NCBI GenBank assembly: GCA_008107755.1
Contig: VIRH01000065.1
Coordinates: forward strand, 186,001 to 250,000
Length of the DNA: 64,000 nucleotides
Direction: 5' to 3'
Source of the DNA: Rhodobacterales bacterium
GTDB lineage: Bacteria > Pseudomonadota > Alphaproteobacteria > Rhizobiales > Stappiaceae
Made by a program: the position numbers and the translations under genes. Positions 9,401-18,802 of this stretch are shown piece by piece. Numbering within the stretch: position 1 is the stretch's first letter; every line of letters starts with the position of its first letter. The notes under the pieces were generated by a model that did not search any database, was not told where the DNA came from, and saw nothing but the letters and a program-made list of their open reading frames with translations.

Positions 9401-10906
9401 ATGACTTTTCTTTCTGTCCAGAACATCTCCAAGAGCTATCCGGGGGTTAAGGCCCTTTCGGACGTTTCCTTTTCCGTCGAGAAGGGGGCCGTTCACGGGC
9501 TCATGGGTGAAAACGGTGCCGGAAAGTCGACCCTGATCCGGGTCCTTTCCGGTGACCAGAACGCTGACGGCGGAGCCATTTACATCGACGGCGTGAAGCA
9601 GGATTACACCTCTGTACGTGATGCGTTCGATGCCGGCGTCATTGTCATCCATCAGGAACTTCAGCTGGTTCCCGAGCTTACCGTTGCGGAAAACCTGTGG
9701 CTCGGCCGCTACCCGAGCCGGGCCGGCGTGGTCGATACGAAGCAGCTCGTCGCGAGCGTTTCGAGCCGTCTGGAAGAGATCGGCATCGATCTCGATCCCA
9801 ACGCCAAGGTCTCCTCGCTGTCTCTCGGGGCACGGCAAATGGTGGAAATCGCCAAGGCCGTCATGATGGAGGCGCGCGTGATCGCGCTGGACGAGCCGAC
9901 GTCGTCGCTGTCGTCACGGGAGAGCGAAATCCTCTTCGACCTGATTGCCCGGTTGAAAGCCAAAGGCACGGTCATTCTATATGTCTCTCACCGGCTCGAG
10001 GAAATCTTCCACCTGTGTGACAGCCTGACCCTTCTGCGCGACGGTCGTCTCGCCGCTCATCACCCGAAGATTGCCGACGTGTCCCGGGAACAGATCATCG
10101 CGGAAATGGTCGGGCGGGAACTCGGCAACATCTGGAGATGGCGCGGGCGGACGCTCGGGCCAACGCGGCTGGAAGTCTCCGGCATCTACGGATCGACGTT
10201 GCCCCAGCCATCCGGATTTTCCGTCCGCCAGGGCGAGATCCTTGGGTTCTTCGGGCTGATCGGCGCCGGACGCAGTGAAATGATGCGCCTGATATATGGT
10301 GCCGATAAACGGCACGGCGGCAAGGTCACCATCGACGGCGTCGACGTGCTGCCGGACAATCCGCGTGCGTCCATCAATGCCGGGCTCGTGCTCTGCCCCG
10401 AGGACCGCAAACATGACGGGATTATCCAGGGGCGTTCCATCGAGGAAAACATCGCGATTTCGTCGCGCAGGCACATTTCGCCTTTTGGTCTTCTTCAACT
10501 CCGCAAGGAGGCGGCACTCGCAGATCGTTTCATCGACCGGCTGAAGGTGCGCACTCCGTCACGTCGCCAGGACATCGTCAATCTGTCCGGCGGCAACCAG
10601 CAGAAGGTCATTCTGGGCCGCTGGCTGTCGGAGCAGGGCGTGAAGGTGCTGATCGTTGACGAACCGACCCGCGGCGTTGATGTCGGGGCCAAGTCGGAGA
10701 TCTGCGACATCCTCTACGAACTCGCCGAAGGTGGGATGGCGATCGTCGTCGTTTCAAGTGAACTGCCGGAAGTCATGGGTATTTCCGACCGTATCATCGT
10801 GATGTGCGAAGGCCGGTTGGCCGGCGAATTCACACGCGATGCTTTCCAGGAAAGCGAGATCCTGACCCTCGCCCTGCCGGATAAAAATGCTGCCAAAAAT
10901 CCCTGA
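9401..10906 (+). CDS. araG: Sugar ABC transporter ATP-binding protein, AraG-like
   Basis: A 501-residue tandem ABC ATPase of the monosaccharide (CUT2) type. The first half has Walker A GENGAGKST (about 37), signature LSLGARQMVEIAK and Walker B VIALDEPTS. The second half has a degenerate Walker A (FGLIGAGRSEM), signature LSGGNQQKVILGRWL and Walker B VLIVDEPTRGVDVGAK. An asymmetric second site is normal for this class. It powers import with the AraF- and AraH-like partners, 66 bp and 15 bp away. Confidence 0.92.
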   Translation: MTFLSVQNISKSYPGVKALSDVSFSVEKGAVHGLMGENGAGKSTLIRVLSGDQNADGGAIYIDGVKQDYTSVRDAFDAGVIVIHQELQLVPELTVAENLWLGRYPSRAGVVDTKQLVASVSSRLEEIGIDLDPNAKVSSLSLGARQMVEIAKAVMMEARVIALDEPTSSLSSRESEILFDLIARLKAKGTVILYVSHRLEEIFHLCDSLTLLRDGRLAAHHPKIADVSREQIIAEMVGRELGNIWRWRGRTLGPTRLEVSGIYGSTLPQPSGFSVRQGEILGFFGLIGAGRSEMMRLIYGADKRHGGKVTIDGVDVLPDNPRASINAGLVLCPEDRKHDGIIQGRSIEENIAISSRRHISPFGLLQLRKEAALADRFIDRLKVRTPSRRQDIVNLSGGNQQKVILGRWLSEQGVKVLIVDEPTRGVDVGAKSEICDILYELAEGGMAIVVVSSELPEVMGISDRIIVMCEGRLAGEFTRDAFQESEILTLALPDKNAAKNP

Positions 10907-10921
10907 ACTGGACCGTTTCAG

Positions 10922-11866
10922 ATGAATTCTCTCAAGAAAATACTCCTCGGAGACCAGGGACTTGTGGTCATCTTCGCGGTTGCGTTCGCGATCGTGTCCC
11001 TGACCGTTCCCAATTTCCTGTCGGAACGCAATATTCTCGGCCTGCTTCAGTCCGTCGTCACGATCGGCATTGTCGCCTGCACCATGATGTTCTGCCTGGC
11101 ATCGCGGGACTTCGACCTTTCCGTCGGCTCCACCGTCGCCTTCACCGGCATGATCGCGGTGATTGCCTCGAACATGACGGGCTCCATTATTCTAGGCCTT
11201 GCCATCGCCCTTGCGAGCGGCGCACTTGTCGGGGCGGTCAACGGCTTCGTCATCGCCTGTTTTCGCATCAACGCGCTGATCACCACGCTCGCGACAATGC
11301 AGATCGTGCGCGGACTGGCGCTGATCGTTTCCGACGGCCGCGCTGTCGGCATCAATGATCCCGGTTTCTATCAGCTCGCGCTCTCTCGCTTCCTCGGCAT
11401 TCCGACGCCGATCTGGGTCATGGGGGCCCTGTTCGTGGTGTTCGGGTTCCTGCTCAACCGGACAGTGTTCGGCAAGAACACCCTGGCGATTGGTGGAAAT
11501 CCGGAAGCAGCGCGCCTTGCGGGCGTGAATGTCGTGTCAATGCGGATCTGGATCTTTGCGCTGCAGGGCCTGATCTGCGCGGTGGCCGGCATCATGCTGG
11601 CTTCGCGTATCACGTCCGGTCAGCCTAACGCGGCGACCGGGTTGGAGCTTTCGGTAATTTCCGCCTGCGTGCTGGGCGGCGTCTCGCTCGCCGGTGGGCG
11701 CGCTGCGATGACCGGCGTCATCGTCGGCGTCATGATCATGGGCATTGCCGAGAACGTCATGAACCTTCTGAACATTCAGGCCTTCTATCAGTATGTGGTT
11801 CGCGGCCTGATCCTGCTCGGCGCGGTTCTTCTCGACAACCTGCGCTCCTCAGCCAGCCGCCGATGA
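10922..11866 (+). CDS. araH: Sugar ABC transporter permease, AraH-like
   Basis: A 314-residue CUT2-type permease with about 8-10 hydrophobic segments. Family landmarks are ASRDFDLSVGSTVAFTG, GALVGAVNGFVIACFRINALITTL, GGNPEAARLAGVNV and ISACVLGGVSLAGGRA. It forms the membrane channel with the AraG-like ATPase. The downstream mutarotase start overlaps its stop (ATGA), indicating one operon. Confidence 0.92.
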   Translation: MNSLKKILLGDQGLVVIFAVAFAIVSLTVPNFLSERNILGLLQSVVTIGIVACTMMFCLASRDFDLSVGSTVAFTGMIAVIASNMTGSIILGLAIALASGALVGAVNGFVIACFRINALITTLATMQIVRGLALIVSDGRAVGINDPGFYQLALSRFLGIPTPIWVMGALFVVFGFLLNRTVFGKNTLAIGGNPEAARLAGVNVVSMRIWIFALQGLICAVAGIMLASRITSGQPNAATGLELSVISACVLGGVSLAGGRAAMTGVIVGVMIMGIAENVMNLLNIQAFYQYVVRGLILLGAVLLDNLRSSASRR

Positions 11867-12771
11867 CCGGCGCCGACCGCACGGAGCCGGCCCTGACATC
11901 CGGCGACCTGAAGGTGGCGGTCGAGGATCGGGGCGGCGCTCTGCGCTTCGTGGAGTGGCGTGGCATCCAGGTGCTGGTGCCGGCAGGTGGGCCGAAAAAC
12001 GAGGCAGCCTGTTTTCCACTCGTACCTTTCGGCAACCGGATCTCTGCCAACCGGTTCGATTTCCGCGGCCGGAGTCACAGCCTTGCTCCCAACACCGTTG
12101 ATCCTCTGGTGCTGCATGGCGACGGTTGGCTGATGGACTGGGAGCTGGAGCAGGCGAAGGACACAGACATCGAGCTTCGCCTGTCACGTGCGGCTTCCGA
12201 AAGTAGCCCCTATGCCTATGACGCGGTTCAGCGCGTATCACTTGAGGAGGACTGCCTGTCCCTCGCGCTCGACGTGACCAACCGGGGGGACACCGCTTTA
12301 CCCTTCGGTATCGGATTTCATCCGTTTTTCCGTCGGACAGCCGACATGACGGTGCAAATGCACGCGCTGGCCATGTGGAGCGAAGGCAAGGGACACCTGC
12401 CGGAGACTTGCGGGAAAGTCCCGATCGATCTCGATTTTTCTGATCCTCGCCCTGTCCCTTTGCGCTGGATCAACAACGCTTTCGAGGGTTTTGGCGGTGA
12501 GGCGCGCTTGCATTGGCCGGATATCGACTTGGAAGTTACCCTTCGGTGCGATCCGGTCTTTGATGTGATGATGATCCATGCCGCGCCTGAAGAAGCCAAC
12601 GCCGGTGTGCCTGATTTTGTCTGCCTGGAGCCGATGAGCCACCTGCCAAATGCCCACAACATGCCGGACCTCGGCGGCCTGAGCATACTGGAACCGGGCG
12701 ATAACCTGACCGGCACCATTACTTTCACCTTTCGGAAATCGCGCAAACCTGCTGAGGAAACACATGACTGA
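11863..12771 (+). CDS. Aldose 1-epimerase (galactose mutarotase-like)
   Basis: A 302-residue beta-sandwich epimerase of the GalM/YihR type. The substrate-binding residues are visible as PFGNRISANRFDF, HGDGW and GIGFHPFF, with the acid/base region late (FVCLEPMSHLPNAHN). It interconverts the anomers of an aldose so that the following dehydrogenase receives its preferred form. It overlaps araH by 4 bp and the SDR gene by 8 bp, so all are co-translated. Confidence 0.85.
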   Translation: MTGADRTEPALTSGDLKVAVEDRGGALRFVEWRGIQVLVPAGGPKNEAACFPLVPFGNRISANRFDFRGRSHSLAPNTVDPLVLHGDGWLMDWELEQAKDTDIELRLSRAASESSPYAYDAVQRVSLEEDCLSLALDVTNRGDTALPFGIGFHPFFRRTADMTVQMHALAMWSEGKGHLPETCGKVPIDLDFSDPRPVPLRWINNAFEGFGGEARLHWPDIDLEVTLRCDPVFDVMMIHAAPEEANAGVPDFVCLEPMSHLPNAHNMPDLGGLSILEPGDNLTGTITFTFRKSRKPAEETHD

Positions 12772-13543
12772 TCGGCTTTCCGGCAAGCGCATACTTGTCA
12801 CAGGCGCGGCTCAGGGAATTGGGCTTGCCATTGTTGAAGCGTGCCTGCGGGAAGGAGCGGCCGTTTTCTGTATGGACCGTGACGCGGCGCTGCTTGAAAA
12901 GAGCATTGAAGGTCTTGGCGGCGAAGGCGCAACGCTTGTCGCCCAGGCCGGCGACATCACGAAGCCCGACGAAGTGGGGGCGGCAATCGAGCGCGCGGGC
13001 AGGACGATCGGTCGCCCGAATGCGTTGATCAACAATGCAGGCGTCAATGTCTTCGATGAGCCGCTCAGCCTGAGCGACGCCGACTGGGACCGCTGCTTCG
13101 ACATCAATCTCAAGGGAGCCTGGAATTGTTCGAAGGCCGTCTTGCCCGGTTTACTGGCGGAGGGCGGCGGAACGATCCTCAATATTGCCTCCACCCATGC
13201 ATTCACGATCATCCCTCACACGTTTCCCTATCCGCTGGCAAAGCACGCCTTGCTGGGGCTGACCAAATCGCTCGCCCTTGAGTATGCGGGGCGGAATGTC
13301 AGGGTGAACGCGCTGGCGCCCGGCTACGTTCAGACCCAGAAAGTGATCGACTACTGGAACAGCTTCCCGGACCCTGAAGCTGCACGGCAGGAGACCTTGC
13401 GGCTTCACCCCGGCGGTCGCATCGCCACACCGGAGGAAATCGCGAAGGCTGCCGTTTTCATGATTTCCGATGAGTGCCCTTTCATGAATGCCACCTGCCT
13501 GACCATTGATGGTGGCCTCAGCGTGCAGCAGCATCCCGCTTGA
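12764..13543 (+). CDS. SDR dehydrogenase, probable galactose/arabinose 1-dehydrogenase
   Basis: A 259-residue classical short-chain dehydrogenase: TGAAQGIG (cofactor glycines, about 13-20), NNAGVNVFDEPL, catalytic Ser in NIASTHAF, and YPLAK (Tyr/Lys pair). The start ATG has GAGGAAA just upstream. In a rhizobial enzyme of this size the family oxidises D-galactose to galactono-lactone. Linked here to galactonate dehydratase, an aldose epimerase and a CUT2 importer, that role is the best inference; L-arabinose or L-fucose are alternatives. Confidence 0.82.
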   Translation: MTDRLSGKRILVTGAAQGIGLAIVEACLREGAAVFCMDRDAALLEKSIEGLGGEGATLVAQAGDITKPDEVGAAIERAGRTIGRPNALINNAGVNVFDEPLSLSDADWDRCFDINLKGAWNCSKAVLPGLLAEGGGTILNIASTHAFTIIPHTFPYPLAKHALLGLTKSLALEYAGRNVRVNALAPGYVQTQKVIDYWNSFPDPEAARQETLRLHPGGRIATPEEIAKAAVFMISDECPFMNATCLTIDGGLSVQQHPA

Positions 13544-14045
13544 GCGCTTCTGGCGCGTGACAGGACCGCGATTGCAACCACACTCCTTCTTCTGGTTATT
13601 GCCTGCCTGGTAGCACGCATCTTGCCAAGGTGAGTCTCTCCATTGCTCGTTTTGGAGGCCACCGATTCTCTGGAAAAGAGCCGGTTTTGCATGCTCGGCC
13701 TTTGATTTCCACGCGGAAAATGTAACTGCCGGAATGGGCTTGGCCACGCGGAGCGAATGGTTGTGGAAGCCGCCCGTGTAGGAGTTCGATTTGCTCGTAT
13801 CCGCCACGTAGGAGTTTGACTCCGTTAGGGAAATTAACAGGATAGCTGGTTGCCGGTTGTCCCCGGGCAAAGTGCATCGACCCTGGAACGACGACCTGGA
13901 AGGCCGATTTGCCCAATCTCTACCGACACTTGTGGCGCGCGGTTAAGGTCTTGTTAACTTAAAACCTCTTGCCCTCATAAGCGATTTTCTGCATCTATGA
14001 CGGAGTGATTGCTTTATTCAGGCATCAAACCGTCAGAGAGTATAG
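13544..14045. other. Intergenic region upstream of repABC
   Basis: About 500 bp without a convincing gene. It contains two similar short direct copies (GTAGGAGTTCGA and GTAGGAGTTTGA, near 13777-13820) and an AT-rich stretch with interrupted repeats (GTTAA...TTAAC, 13942-13958). Nothing matching the usual repABC parS pattern GTT-N4-GC-N4-AAC was found by eye here. Confidence 0.4.
13951..13980 (+). promoter_or_regulatory. Putative repABC promoter
   Basis: TTGTTA (13951-13956) and TCATAA (13975-13980) are separated by 18 bp, 65 bp upstream of the repA ATG, in the AT-rich part of the gap. RepA/RepB normally bind and repress this region; that is inferred here. Confidence 0.35.
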
Positions 14046-15287
14046 ATGGCCGCAAACGAACAATTTGCCGACGAACGAGATACGATCGCGAAAATCGAAA
14101 GTTTTACGCATCGGCTTTCGGACCGTCTGCAGACCATGCGCGAGATGACCTATCCGCCTCAAGCGATGAAGGCATTCGCACGGACTTTTTCGACCACTGA
14201 TCTCGTTCGCCTCCTGGGTGTGCCTGAAAGCACCTTGAGAACGCTCACGCTTGAAGGCAAGGGCCCCCAGCCACACCGCTCCGAAAACAACCGGCGCATC
14301 TATACGGTTGAGCAGGTCTGGGAATTGCGCAAGTTCCTCGCCGAGTTGCGTCCGGACGATGCGGAGCGTCTCCTGCCCCATCGCCGGCCGGGTGAAAAGT
14401 TGCAGGTCATTGCCGCAGCCAACTTCAAGGGCGGCAGTTCCAAGACGACGACATCCGTGCACCTTGCCCATTATCTCGCACTGCAAGGCTATCGGGTGCT
14501 TTGTGTGGATCTCGATCCGCAGGCCTCCATGACCACGACATTCGGCATTCAACCCGACCGTGACCTGAGCAACGGGGAAGGGGACGACGAGCGGACCGAT
14601 ACGGCCTATGACGCCCTGCGCTATGACAACTACAGGCTGCCGCTCTCCGAGATCATCCGGAAGACCTACTTTCCCGGCATCGACCTGGTCTGCGGCAACC
14701 TTCGGCTTATGGATTTCGAATATGACACGCCGACGGCGCTTGCCGAACGGGTGAGCGACGAACTCGGGCTCTTTTTCCAGCGTCTCGACGCGGTCATCCA
14801 ATCCGTGGAAGAGGACTACGATATCGTCGTCCTGGATACGCCGCCGTCACTTGGCTATACGACGATGGCCGCGCTTTATTCTGCGACAGGCCTGATCATC
14901 ACCGTTCATCCGGCCATGCTCGACGTGTCCTCCTGTTCGCAGTTCCTGAAAATGATCGCCGACGTCACGCACACGCTTTCGGAAGGCGGCGCGGTCTTCG
15001 AACACGATTTCACGAAGTTCCTTCTGACGCGCGTCAATCCCAATGATGGTCCGCAGAAGATCATGTCCGGAACGATGAGAGACCTTTTCGGTACGGATGT
15101 ACTTGTTGCCGAAGCGATCGAGTCGACCGCTATCGCATCGGCGGGCGTTGCCAAGAAAACGCTTTATGAAATCGAACCGGGAGAGATCGGCAGGGAAACG
15201 CTCAAGCGTGCGCTTGAAAGCGCCGACCGCGTGAACGCCGAAATTCTCGACATGATCCGAAGTGTCTGGGGCAGGGAGGTCCGATAG
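14046..15287 (+). CDS. repA: Plasmid partitioning ATPase RepA
   Basis: A 413-residue ParA-type ATPase with the long N-terminal extension of repABC replicons. Residues about 45-105 form a MerR-like HTH (DLVRLLGVPESTLRTL). The deviant Walker A FKGGSSKTTT is at about 127-136, Walker A' is LCVDLDPQAS and Walker B is IVVLDTPPS. It segregates the replicon with RepB and represses its own operon. Its stop (TAG) shares a base with the repB GTG start. Confidence 0.95.
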   Translation: MAANEQFADERDTIAKIESFTHRLSDRLQTMREMTYPPQAMKAFARTFSTTDLVRLLGVPESTLRTLTLEGKGPQPHRSENNRRIYTVEQVWELRKFLAELRPDDAERLLPHRRPGEKLQVIAAANFKGGSSKTTTSVHLAHYLALQGYRVLCVDLDPQASMTTTFGIQPDRDLSNGEGDDERTDTAYDALRYDNYRLPLSEIIRKTYFPGIDLVCGNLRLMDFEYDTPTALAERVSDELGLFFQRLDAVIQSVEEDYDIVVLDTPPSLGYTTMAALYSATGLIITVHPAMLDVSSCSQFLKMIADVTHTLSEGGAVFEHDFTKFLLTRVNPNDGPQKIMSGTMRDLFGTDVLVAEAIESTAIASAGVAKKTLYEIEPGEIGRETLKRALESADRVNAEILDMIRSVWGREVR

Positions 15288-16273
15288 TGAAAAAATCGAT
15301 CGTCAAGATGATGTCCGACGCTTCCGCTTCTGCCGCCGCAAAGGAGCAATCGGCACCTCAGCCTGCATCGGCGCAGAAGGTGACGACGCCTGTCGTGAAT
15401 TCGATGGGCCGTGCGCTGTCCCACATGCGCGAGGACAGCATCGTTTCGCTGGATCCTGCAAAAATCGACTCGAGCCCTTTTTCCGATCGGTTCGAGACCG
15501 ACGAAGAGGCTAGGGCGGCCCTCGAGGAGCTGAAGCTTTCCATCCAAAGCGAAGGCCAGAAGATCCCCGTCCTGGTCAGACCGCATCCAACGGAACGTGA
15601 CCGGTACCAGCTGGCCTACGGGCACCGGCGTCTGTCCGCCATCCAGGCCTTGATGGCAGAGTCCGAAAAGCCGGAGACGGTCAAGATCAGGGCCTATGTC
15701 CGGAAGTTGTCGGATGCGGATCTGATCAAGGAGCAGTCGCTCGAGAACGGCGTTCGCGAGAACCTCACATTTGCCGAGATGGCACTTTGGGCTGTCCAGT
15801 TGCGGGACGCGGGCCTGAAGCAGCGGGAAATGCAGCCGGTGCTTGGCCAGGTTCAGACCGTCATTTCCAACATGCTGAAGGTGGCCGACAGCATACCCGC
15901 CGATATCGTGCGCGCCATTGGTCGGGCCCGTAATGTCGGCAGGCCCGCGTGGATGGATTTCGCAAAGTTGTTCGAGGATCCGGAAGCGGCCGACCGGATC
16001 AGAAAAGTCATGGCCACGGATACGTTCCGCCAGGCCTCGGCTCAGGACAGAATGGCACTTGCTGCAAAAGCGGCTCGCGGCGCGACGGAGAGGCCGAGAT
16101 CGATGCCGCAGACGACAACCGACATCACGGCTGACGGAGTAGTGGTCGCTCGGCTGAAGACATCGTCTTCGGCCACAACCATTGCCATTCCGAAATCAGA
16201 AATTCGGTTCGCGGAGTGGCTGACCGACAACCTTCCGGACCTGCACCGGAAATACCTGCAAGAGCAGAACTGA
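15287..16273 (+). CDS. repB: Plasmid partitioning protein RepB (ParB family)
   Basis: A 328-residue ParB-like protein starting with GTG (TAGTG overlap with repA). The ParB nuclease-like domain (about 50-150) shows LVRPHPTERDRYQLAYGHRRL and the RENLTFAEMA motif. An HTH for parS binding follows (KQREMQPVLGQVQTVISNML). It bridges parS to RepA. No canonical parS site was found in the flanks. Confidence 0.94.
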   Translation: MKKSIVKMMSDASASAAAKEQSAPQPASAQKVTTPVVNSMGRALSHMREDSIVSLDPAKIDSSPFSDRFETDEEARAALEELKLSIQSEGQKIPVLVRPHPTERDRYQLAYGHRRLSAIQALMAESEKPETVKIRAYVRKLSDADLIKEQSLENGVRENLTFAEMALWAVQLRDAGLKQREMQPVLGQVQTVISNMLKVADSIPADIVRAIGRARNVGRPAWMDFAKLFEDPEAADRIRKVMATDTFRQASAQDRMALAAKAARGATERPRSMPQTTTDITADGVVVARLKTSSSATTIAIPKSEIRFAEWLTDNLPDLHRKYLQEQN

Positions 16274-16577
16274 TCAAAGGCGAGCGGCTCCCGGACTTGG
16301 GTCCGCGACCGCTATCAAGCGCAAGGAGGTGGCAAACGGAAAGCAAAGTGATGAAATGAAAAGAGACTGAAACGGCGGCAACCGTTCAGCCTCTCATTCA
16401 CAGGTCCAACTTGGAAAAACCAAACGGGAACCTCAACACAATCCTGTTTTAGGCGAATTCCGAATCACGTGCAAGATCCGTCTTGTACGAACGGTGGATT
16501 TCGGCCGCTTTCTCTCGGTTGCACCTCCCGAAATTTATAACACCTCGCTTTTTTGGCGTTGGTGAACGGAGGTTTTC
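16274..16577. promoter_or_regulatory. repB-repC intergenic control region
   Basis: The 304-bp spacer holds an imperfect inverted repeat (16362-16395, arms based on CTGAA..CGG and CCGTTCAG) and a compact hairpin (16469-16488, arms GTGCAAGA and TCTTGTAC). This is the place where repABC replicons encode their antisense RNA (incA/ctRNA) and control repC translation. Confidence 0.6.
16460..16540 (-). ncRNA. Probable counter-transcribed RNA controlling repC
   Basis: By analogy with characterised repABC plasmids, a small antisense RNA is expected on the minus strand between repB and repC. A minus-strand TATAAA (16539-16534) could be its -10, and the hairpin at 16469-16488 lies in the expected body. 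A good -35 was not found, so the ends are approximate. Confidence 0.4.
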
Positions 16578-17858
16578 ATGCCTGCTGTTTCGAACGTGTC
16601 CTCCTTCAGGAAGGTCACGCCGGGGATTCTTGCGTCCCAGCGTCTGGCGATGTCCAACGATATTCCGGACGTCGGCAAGTCCGAAGTTGCAATCACGCTC
16701 AAGCGCGCGTCCCAGCCCCTCGGGCTGACGTCGACCGCCTATCATGTTCTCGATATCCTTCTGGGTTTGTCAAAAGCCGAGGACTGGCAGGGGGATGCAC
16801 GTCCTGTCGTTGCCATTTCAAATGAAAAGCTCGCCTCTTATGTGGGGCGGAGTGAAAGAACGATCGTCAGGGCTGTCCGTCAGCTTGTCGAAGCGAGAAT
16901 CCTTGCCTACCGCGACAGCTCGACCGGCCGGCGCTGGGTCCACCGGAACAATGCCGGCGAGATCACACATGCCTACGGGCTGGATTTCACACCCGCGAGG
17001 GTTCGCTATCGTGAGATCCGCAAGCTTGCCGACGCCTGGCAGGCTGACCTCAATGCCGAACGTGAGGCAAAGCGTACAGTAGCAAGCGTTTCGCGGTCGA
17101 TTGTCGATATCGTGGACGCTTCGCCGATTGATGCAGAGCTTGACGATTTTCTCGACCGGATGACAGCGATCCTGGAGAGCAACGAGACTATTCGGGAGAA
17201 AGCGGCATCCTTGCAGGATCTCTACGATCTTCTCGTTGAAGCCGTCACGGAGGCTAACGCTCAATCGGCACAATCGACAAAAAATGATCAAACAACAGGC
17301 GAGCGTGACAGCAGTGTCACCCAATTATATAATACAAGCTCACCAGACTCTTGTTCATCTATAAGGCCATCCGCTAACGCGGATGAATTCGATCCAAAAA
17401 CTAACGACGCCTACGGCGCCGAAATAGCTCCTGAAAAGGAGCAAGCGGAGCGGGCATGGGTCAATTCAGGCGCCCGGGGTGCGGAAAACCATGACGAAAC
17501 GACCCGTAACGCACCGGTCGGAACCCTGGATGCGATTTCGATCTCCCTTCTGGAAAGCGCTTGCAAAAGTGTCCAAAGCGACTTCGGGCTCACCTTCAAA
17601 AGCTGGCCGGAATTGATATCGGCCGCTGAAGTCATGCGGATCGGGATTGGCCTCAGCAGTTCGGCCTACACGGCAGCATGTGGACGGCTTGGGCGGGAGG
17701 CCGCGGCGGCGATCCTTGCGGTTGTTACCGAAAAGAGCTTGCGGGATCCGGAGAAGATCAGTTCGCCAGGCGGATACTTCCGGGCGTGTTGTGACCGAGC
17801 GGCAGACGGCAAACTCGCTCTTGCCCGCTCGTTGTTTGGCCTTGCGGCAAGCTCGTGA
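16578..17858 (+). CDS. repC: Replication initiator RepC
   Basis: A 426-residue RepC. The N-terminal RepC domain has ALKRASQPLGL near residue 36, a winged-helix-like segment (VAISNEKLASYVGRSERTIVRAVRQL) and VHRNNAGEITHAYGLDFTP. The C-terminal half (about 310-425) is the conserved RepC C domain (SWPELISAAEVMRIGIG, GYFRACCDRAADGKLAL). GGAGG lies 5 bp before the ATG. RepC initiates replication at an origin within its own gene. With one repABC set visible, this is the replicon's own initiator. Confidence 0.95.
   Translation: MPAVSNVSSFRKVTPGILASQRLAMSNDIPDVGKSEVAITLKRASQPLGLTSTAYHVLDILLGLSKAEDWQGDARPVVAISNEKLASYVGRSERTIVRAVRQLVEARILAYRDSSTGRRWVHRNNAGEITHAYGLDFTPARVRYREIRKLADAWQADLNAEREAKRTVASVSRSIVDIVDASPIDAELDDFLDRMTAILESNETIREKAASLQDLYDLLVEAVTEANAQSAQSTKNDQTTGERDSSVTQLYNTSSPDSCSSIRPSANADEFDPKTNDAYGAEIAPEKEQAERAWVNSGARGAENHDETTRNAPVGTLDAISISLLESACKSVQSDFGLTFKSWPELISAAEVMRIGIGLSSSAYTAACGRLGREAAAAILAVVTEKSLRDPEKISSPGGYFRACCDRAADGKLALARSLFGLAASS
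17270..17345 (+). other. oriV: Probable origin of replication inside repC (AT-rich patch)
   Basis: A clearly A/T-rich segment in an otherwise G+C-rich gene. It contains GTGACA-GCAG-TGTCAC (17305-17320, perfect 6-bp arms) followed by AATTATATAATA. In characterised repABC replicons oriV lies in an AT-rich stretch of repC. It is placed by composition and position only. Confidence 0.45.
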
Positions 17859-18179
17859 CGCCTTGTGGGAGAGCACCCGCCGGCGCATTCCGGTTCAAGT
17901 GCCGGAAGTCGGCCGCGCCGGCGCTTTCGACCGGACGGCTGAGGAGCGGAGGCGGGCGCGCGCTTCAATCGCAGACATTAGGCGGGATGGTCTTGGCTCG
18001 GACAGAGCGACCGACGAGGGGCGACATGAATGTGGGTGAACTGGCTGCCGCGGTCGCGACAGGCTCAGGCTCTCGGCAACAATTCTCTGGCCTGCAGCGG
18101 GGTGCCTATTTTCGAGCCGGCCAGGCGGGTACCACTGAGGCGCCGAGGCAGCTTTTGCCAAGATCAGAGATGGCTTCCA
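17859..18179. other. Region after repC, no intact gene
   Basis: About 320 bp between the repC stop and the LysR remnant. Open frames exist on both strands, but none shows a domain or a credible start. It may include a further degraded part of the LysR gene. Confidence 0.3.
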
Positions 18180-18726
18180 GCGCATCGCGTACACGCAGGC
18201 TTCGCGTGGCAATCCCGTGGTCGCGAAGAGATCCGCTGGCGATTTGTCCACGCCAGGATTGCGGATCATACGCGACATGGGGAACCTGTGCGAGAACCTG
18301 CTGCGCTGTCAGACCTGCCAGTTCCGGGGGCCTGCAACATCAAGGGTTCGGTGCGCACCTCATGCAACACGATCGTGGAGGGATGAGCGAAGGCAGGCGT
18401 CACGACGTTCTGCAATGAGTTGCTTGTAAAGGGCAACGCGAGCTGCCCGGTTCGATGCGGAGCTCCAGCGGGGTAGCGATTTCCTGAACGCGCGCAAGCA
18501 TGGCCGGGATAAGGCCCGTCAACATCGTGGAGATCGCATCAATCCGAAAGACACCTTCCGCGTCGGCTTTCTGTCGAACAACGGAACGCCAAGGTCGCGT
18601 TCCAGAACCTGGATGCGCTGACTGACGGCGGCGAGCGTGAGCGATTGCAGGGCAGCAACAATAGAGCCGTGCCGGACAACGGCCAACAGGCTTTCCAGAA
18701 ATCGCGTGTCCAGAAGAAGATCTTTT
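18180..18726 (-). pseudogene. LysR-family regulator remnant
   Basis: Reading the minus strand from about 18719 gives LLLDTRFLESLLAVVRHGSI, then ALQSLTLAAVSQRIQVLERD and LGVPLFDRKPTRKVS. This is the unmistakable N-terminal winged helix of a LysR regulator. There is no start codon (the frame opens just after a TGA) and the frame stops at 18519. Further pieces in other frames resemble the effector domain (LYKQLIAERRDA near 18420, LHEVRTEPLML near 18365). It lies divergently beside the VOC gene, which it may once have controlled. Confidence 0.6.
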
Positions 18727-18802
18727 GCTCTGCCTCAAAATAAAATGCTTTTCCTGTCGCTGCAAACTTTCTACACGGGCACAAGGCAATCTGGAGAGAA
18801 GA

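Noticed and set aside
8333..9838. 501-codon minus-strand open frame
   Set aside because: It is antisense to araF and the start of araG.
13942..13958. GTTAAGGTCTTGTTAAC as a parS site
   Set aside because: It is 17 bp with only 5-bp arms and lacks the central GC of the repABC parS pattern; it is more likely part of the promoter region.
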